In this document: positions 4,578 to 6,283 of the stretch, in pieces | Layout: each line of letters begins with the position of its first letter | Position numbering within the stretch: the first letter of the stretch is position 1 | NCBI GenBank assembly: GCA_014728565.1 | Contig: WJLK01000022.1 | Coordinates: 1-6,283, forward strand | Reading direction: 5' to 3' | Length of the DNA stretch: 6,283 nucleotides | Source: Candidatus Pacearchaeota archaeon | Lineage (GTDB): Archaea; Nanobdellota; Nanobdellia; Pacearchaeales; GW2011-AR1 | Program-made: the position numbers and the translations under genes | Notes under the pieces: generated by a model | The model's database searches: none | The model's input: the letters and a program-made list of their open reading frames with translations, nothing else | What the model was told of the DNA's origin: nothing

Positions 4578-5008
4578 CTCAACAATTTCTCTAAATTTAA
4601 TTCATGAAAAATTTCAACTTCCTGCCAGAAGAATTTTGAAAGTCTCTTTTTTTCTTTTTTTAAATCTATCCATAAATATTCAGAATGCTCCTCACTTAGT
4701 TTTAGTAAGCCTCCTCTTTTAGGCTTACAGAGAAAAATAAGCATTGTAATCACCTGTTCATCATCTCTTTTAAAATGCCTTACACTTAAAGGATAGAGAA
4801 CTTCTATATACATTCCTGTTTCCTCTCTAATCTCTCTCATTAACCCAATTACAGGATCCTCTCCAAGTTCTAATCTTCCACCCGGAATCTCCCATATTCC
4901 AGGACTCTGGATGTCGTCTTTTGCCCTCTTCATAACAAACAACTTATTGTTTTTAATAATAAATGCCTTTACTGCAATTCTGAAGTTTATTTTTATTATG
5001 TTTTTCAT
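4574..5008 (-). CDS. Nudix hydrolase, 144 aa
   Basis: Nudix enzymes cleave nucleoside diphosphates linked to another group X, using metal ions held by the Nudix box. The box GX5EX7REUXEEXGU is complete: G44, E50, R58, E59, E62, E63, G65 and M66 (GGRLELGED then REIREETGM). An N-terminal strand pair (FRIAVKAFIIKNNKLFVMKR, 9-28) and the IWEIPGG lead-in are typical, as is the later HSEYLWIDL (108-116). Length is normal for a single-domain Nudix protein, and catalysis should be intact. The substrate cannot be read from the sequence; the closest general type is the MutT/ADP-ribose pyrophosphatase-like group. It is the middle gene of a three-gene operon with ATGA overlaps at both ends (5005-5008 and 4574-4577), so its output is likely tied to the two unknown partners. 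Confidence 0.95.
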   Translation of the reverse strand: MKNIIKINFRIAVKAFIIKNNKLFVMKRAKDDIQSPGIWEIPGGRLELGEDPVIGLMREIREETGMYIEVLYPLSVRHFKRDDEQVITMLIFLCKPKRGGLLKLSEEHSEYLWIDLKKEKKRLSKFFWQEVEIFHELNLEKLLR

Positions 5009-5571
5009 TTTCTTTTTAAAGCACCATAGTACCTATCTAATTTTTTTTCTAATTCTTCAGGCTTACTTGAAAACCATCCTAAGAATCTTTTGAATTCATC
5101 AACACTGCTGATGTGTGGCAGAAAGATGTAGTGAGGTCCAGTCTCCTCATCAGGGTCTAGAAGCACATAAGGAAAAAGAGGTTCAGTATAATAACAGCCA
5201 CGAGGATATTTCTTTTTTTCATGACATCTTGTTAGTATTTTAAGAGGTGTTTCATTAGTGTTGAAAGGACTATCTCCAAGACGGGCTTTTCTCTCTTCAT
5301 ATCCTATAACTCTTGCAGGAAATCCAGCTACAGATTCATCCTCACAAAAAACCTGAGCTTTTCCAGTTATCCTCCCATAGGACATAAACCAGTATAATGA
5401 TTCGTGATTTAAGATTAATAATATATGGTCCCAAGTGTTAGTAGGGAAAGTACCTAAATTCGTTAACACCTCATAATGATCTGCAGGATCTTTAATTTTC
5501 TCAAACCACTCTGATAATGCTCTTAAATAAGCGCTTGTTCTTCCCTGGTCTGTGAAAGGATATTTTTTCAT
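5005..5571 (-). CDS. Uncharacterised protein, first gene of the Nudix operon, 188 aa
   Basis: I do not recognise this soluble, aromatic-rich protein. It opens with a helical region (GRTSAYLRALSEWFEKIKDP, 10-29), then a hydrophobic core (WDHILLILNHESLYWFMSYG, 47-66), a middle with TRCHEKKKYPRGCYYTEPLF (114-133, C116, H117 and C126), a segment PYVLLDPDEETGPHYIFLPH (134-153), and a helical C-terminus rich in Lys/Glu (154-188). C116, H117 and C126 could form part of a metal site, but this is speculative. It begins the operon; a TATA-like box centred near 5598 is 26-27 bp before the ATG, giving a leaderless mRNA. Its stop overlaps the Nudix start as ATGA. Confidence 0.8.
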   Translation of the reverse strand: MKKYPFTDQGRTSAYLRALSEWFEKIKDPADHYEVLTNLGTFPTNTWDHILLILNHESLYWFMSYGRITGKAQVFCEDESVAGFPARVIGYEERKARLGDSPFNTNETPLKILTRCHEKKKYPRGCYYTEPLFPYVLLDPDEETGPHYIFLPHISSVDEFKRFLGWFSSKPEELEKKLDRYYGALKRK

Positions 5572-5591
5572 ATATGTTTTTATTTTGAATA

Positions 5592-5602
5592 ATATTTATA
5601 AT
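5592..5602. promoter_or_regulatory. Shared bidirectional TATA-like box between the Nudix operon and trmB-like gene
   Basis: ATATTTATAAT reads as TATA-like in both directions. Centred near 5598, it lies about 27 bp from the minus-strand start codon (5571) and 30 bp from the plus-strand start codon (5628). Both are suitable archaeal distances, the first giving a leaderless and the second a nearly leaderless message. Confidence 0.5.
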
Positions 5603-5606
5603 TCAA

Positions 5607-5621
5607 GTACTGTTAGAGTAC
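5607..5621. promoter_or_regulatory. Candidate operator: 15-bp near-palindrome
   Basis: GTACTGTTAGAGTAC is a near-perfect inverted repeat with 5-bp arms GTACT/AGTAC and two further symmetric bases. It lies between the TATA-like box and the start codon of the TrmB-family gene, where a bound repressor would block transcription initiation. The half-sites (TACT...AGTA) resemble those described for the TrmB operator of Thermococcus/Pyrococcus, from memory. Relative to the Nudix operon it sits just upstream of the TATA box. Confidence 0.5.
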
Positions 5622-5627
5622 AAGAGT

Positions 5628-6283
5628 ATGAATAAACTTGGATTTTTCAGATCAATAGATTTCACAGAATATGAATCTAAAGCAATCGTTTCTCTTTTGA
5701 AATTAGGAGCAGCAACACCTAAACAAATTTATATTGATTCTCAGGTTCCTCAAAATAAACTTTATAATATCTTGAGGAAATTCACTGGGCTTGGTATTAT
5801 TTCTCAAATTCCTTCTGAGCCAAAAAAATACAAACTAGCAAATCTGGAAACTCTTATTGAAAACAAGATTAAACAAAAAGAAGATTTACTAAGATCTTTA
5901 AAAGAAAATTCTAAAAAAATAAAACAAAATTTAGATACAGGGTTTATTTTTTCTTTAATAAAAAGCCAACAAGCAATCATGGATCAACTTGCAGAAAATA
6001 ATCCTAAAGTTAAAAAAGAAATCTTTGGAGTTCAGGGAAGATGGAGGTTGTGGGCAAAAGGATTAAGGCAATTACAAGTTTCTGTTAAAAAAGGAGTTGA
6101 TGTGCGTATAATAGGAGTAATTGATGATGAAACAAAAAAAAGAGCAATTGAATGGAAAAAAATAGGATGCAAAATAAGATACTGGAACAGAAAATTCGGG
6201 GAATTCCCCCCAAGGTTTACAGTTTTTGATAATAAACAGGCGCGTATAACTTTTGGCAGACCAGAGATTAAAGACAGCAAGGA
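5628..6283 (+). CDS. TrmB-family transcriptional regulator (3' truncated by window)
   Basis: The frame stays open for 218 codons to the window edge. Residues 4-70 form the TrmB winged helix-turn-helix: GFFRSIDFTEYESKAIVSLL, then TPKQIYIDSQVPQNKLYNIL as the recognition unit and a wing ending EPKKYKL. Residues 75-103 (NKIKQKEDLLRSLKENSKKI) are a Lys/Glu-rich coiled-coil dimerisation helix. From about 105 comes the C-terminal effector region, with VDVRIIGVI (147-155) and RFTVFDNKQARITFG (196-210), typical of the PLD-like sensor part of this family. TrmB proteins repress or activate sugar uptake and metabolism genes in response to ligands; the ligand here is unknown. It is divergent from the Nudix operon across 56 bp with a candidate operator, suggesting autoregulation and possibly control of that operon. 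Confidence 0.9.
   Translation, partial: MNKLGFFRSIDFTEYESKAIVSLLKLGAATPKQIYIDSQVPQNKLYNILRKFTGLGIISQIPSEPKKYKLANLETLIENKIKQKEDLLRSLKENSKKIKQNLDTGFIFSLIKSQQAIMDQLAENNPKVKKEIFGVQGRWRLWAKGLRQLQVSVKKGVDVRIIGVIDDETKKRAIEWKKIGCKIRYWNRKFGEFPPRFTVFDNKQARITFGRPEIKDSK

Noticed and set aside
4911..5093. Plus-strand frame of 60 codons resembling a membrane peptide
   Set aside because: Antisense to the Nudix and 188-aa genes; the hydrophobicity comes from reading Lys codons in reverse.
6032..6280. Minus-strand frame of 82 codons at the right edge
   Set aside because: Antisense to the TrmB-family gene, which has clear domain signatures across this stretch.
1..6283. CRISPR array, insertion sequence ends or long direct repeats
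   Set aside because: No regularly spaced repeats, transposase or terminal inverted repeats were seen; the short AT-rich repeats are explained by base composition.

Overview
The window looks like chromosomal DNA from an AT-rich archaeon, most likely a small-genome DPANN-type lineage (Pacearchaeota, Woesearchaeota or Nanoarchaeota-like); that lineage is an inference. The archaeal assignment rests on an archaeal/eukaryotic-type RNA polymerase subunit Rpo10, a TrmB-family regulator, a CYTH protein of the archaeal CyaB type, tRNA genes without encoded CCA, and TATA-like boxes about 26 bp upstream of start codons or RNA 5' ends. A 5S rRNA gene stands alone with no 16S or 23S nearby, which fits archaea with dispersed rRNA genes.

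Layout, left to right. (1) 1-134: the 3' end of an unidentified plus-strand reading frame, then a micro-ORF behind a strong Shine-Dalgarno sequence. (2) 146-559, minus strand: rpo10 downstream of a 53-residue AbrB/SpoVT-like protein. (3) 644-1480, plus strand: a freestanding HTH plus two-motif LAGLIDADG protein with no conventional start codon at its ribosome binding site; it ends 4 bp from the 3' end of the convergent 5S rRNA gene (1485-1600, minus). (4) 1601-1664: a compact divergent promoter region for 5S rRNA and tRNA-Leu(CAA). (5) 1665-2254: tRNA-Leu, then a CYTH-fold protein that seems to have lost its metal-binding acidic residues. (6) 2283-2890: a 108-residue unknown protein and a convergent 94-residue membrane protein. 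(7) 2963-3718: tRNA-Arg(CCT), tRNA-Gly(TCC) and an unknown 180-residue protein close behind tRNA-Gly. (8) 5571 down to 3711, minus strand: a tightly coupled three-gene operon (unknown 188 aa, Nudix hydrolase, unknown 288 aa) joined by two 4-bp ATGA overlaps. (9) 5628 to the window edge, plus strand: a TrmB-family regulator divergent from that operon, with a near-palindrome between its TATA-like box and start codon.

How the genes may work together. The clearest functional unit is the right-hand one: a TrmB-type regulator next to a translationally coupled Nudix operon, with one candidate operator in the 56-bp space between them. This is the best candidate for an undescribed system, because both Nudix partners are unrecognised. 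The left part is mostly information processing (RNA polymerase subunit, 5S rRNA, three tRNAs) with accessory genes inserted between. Coding density is very high: no gene-free stretch reaches 300 bases.
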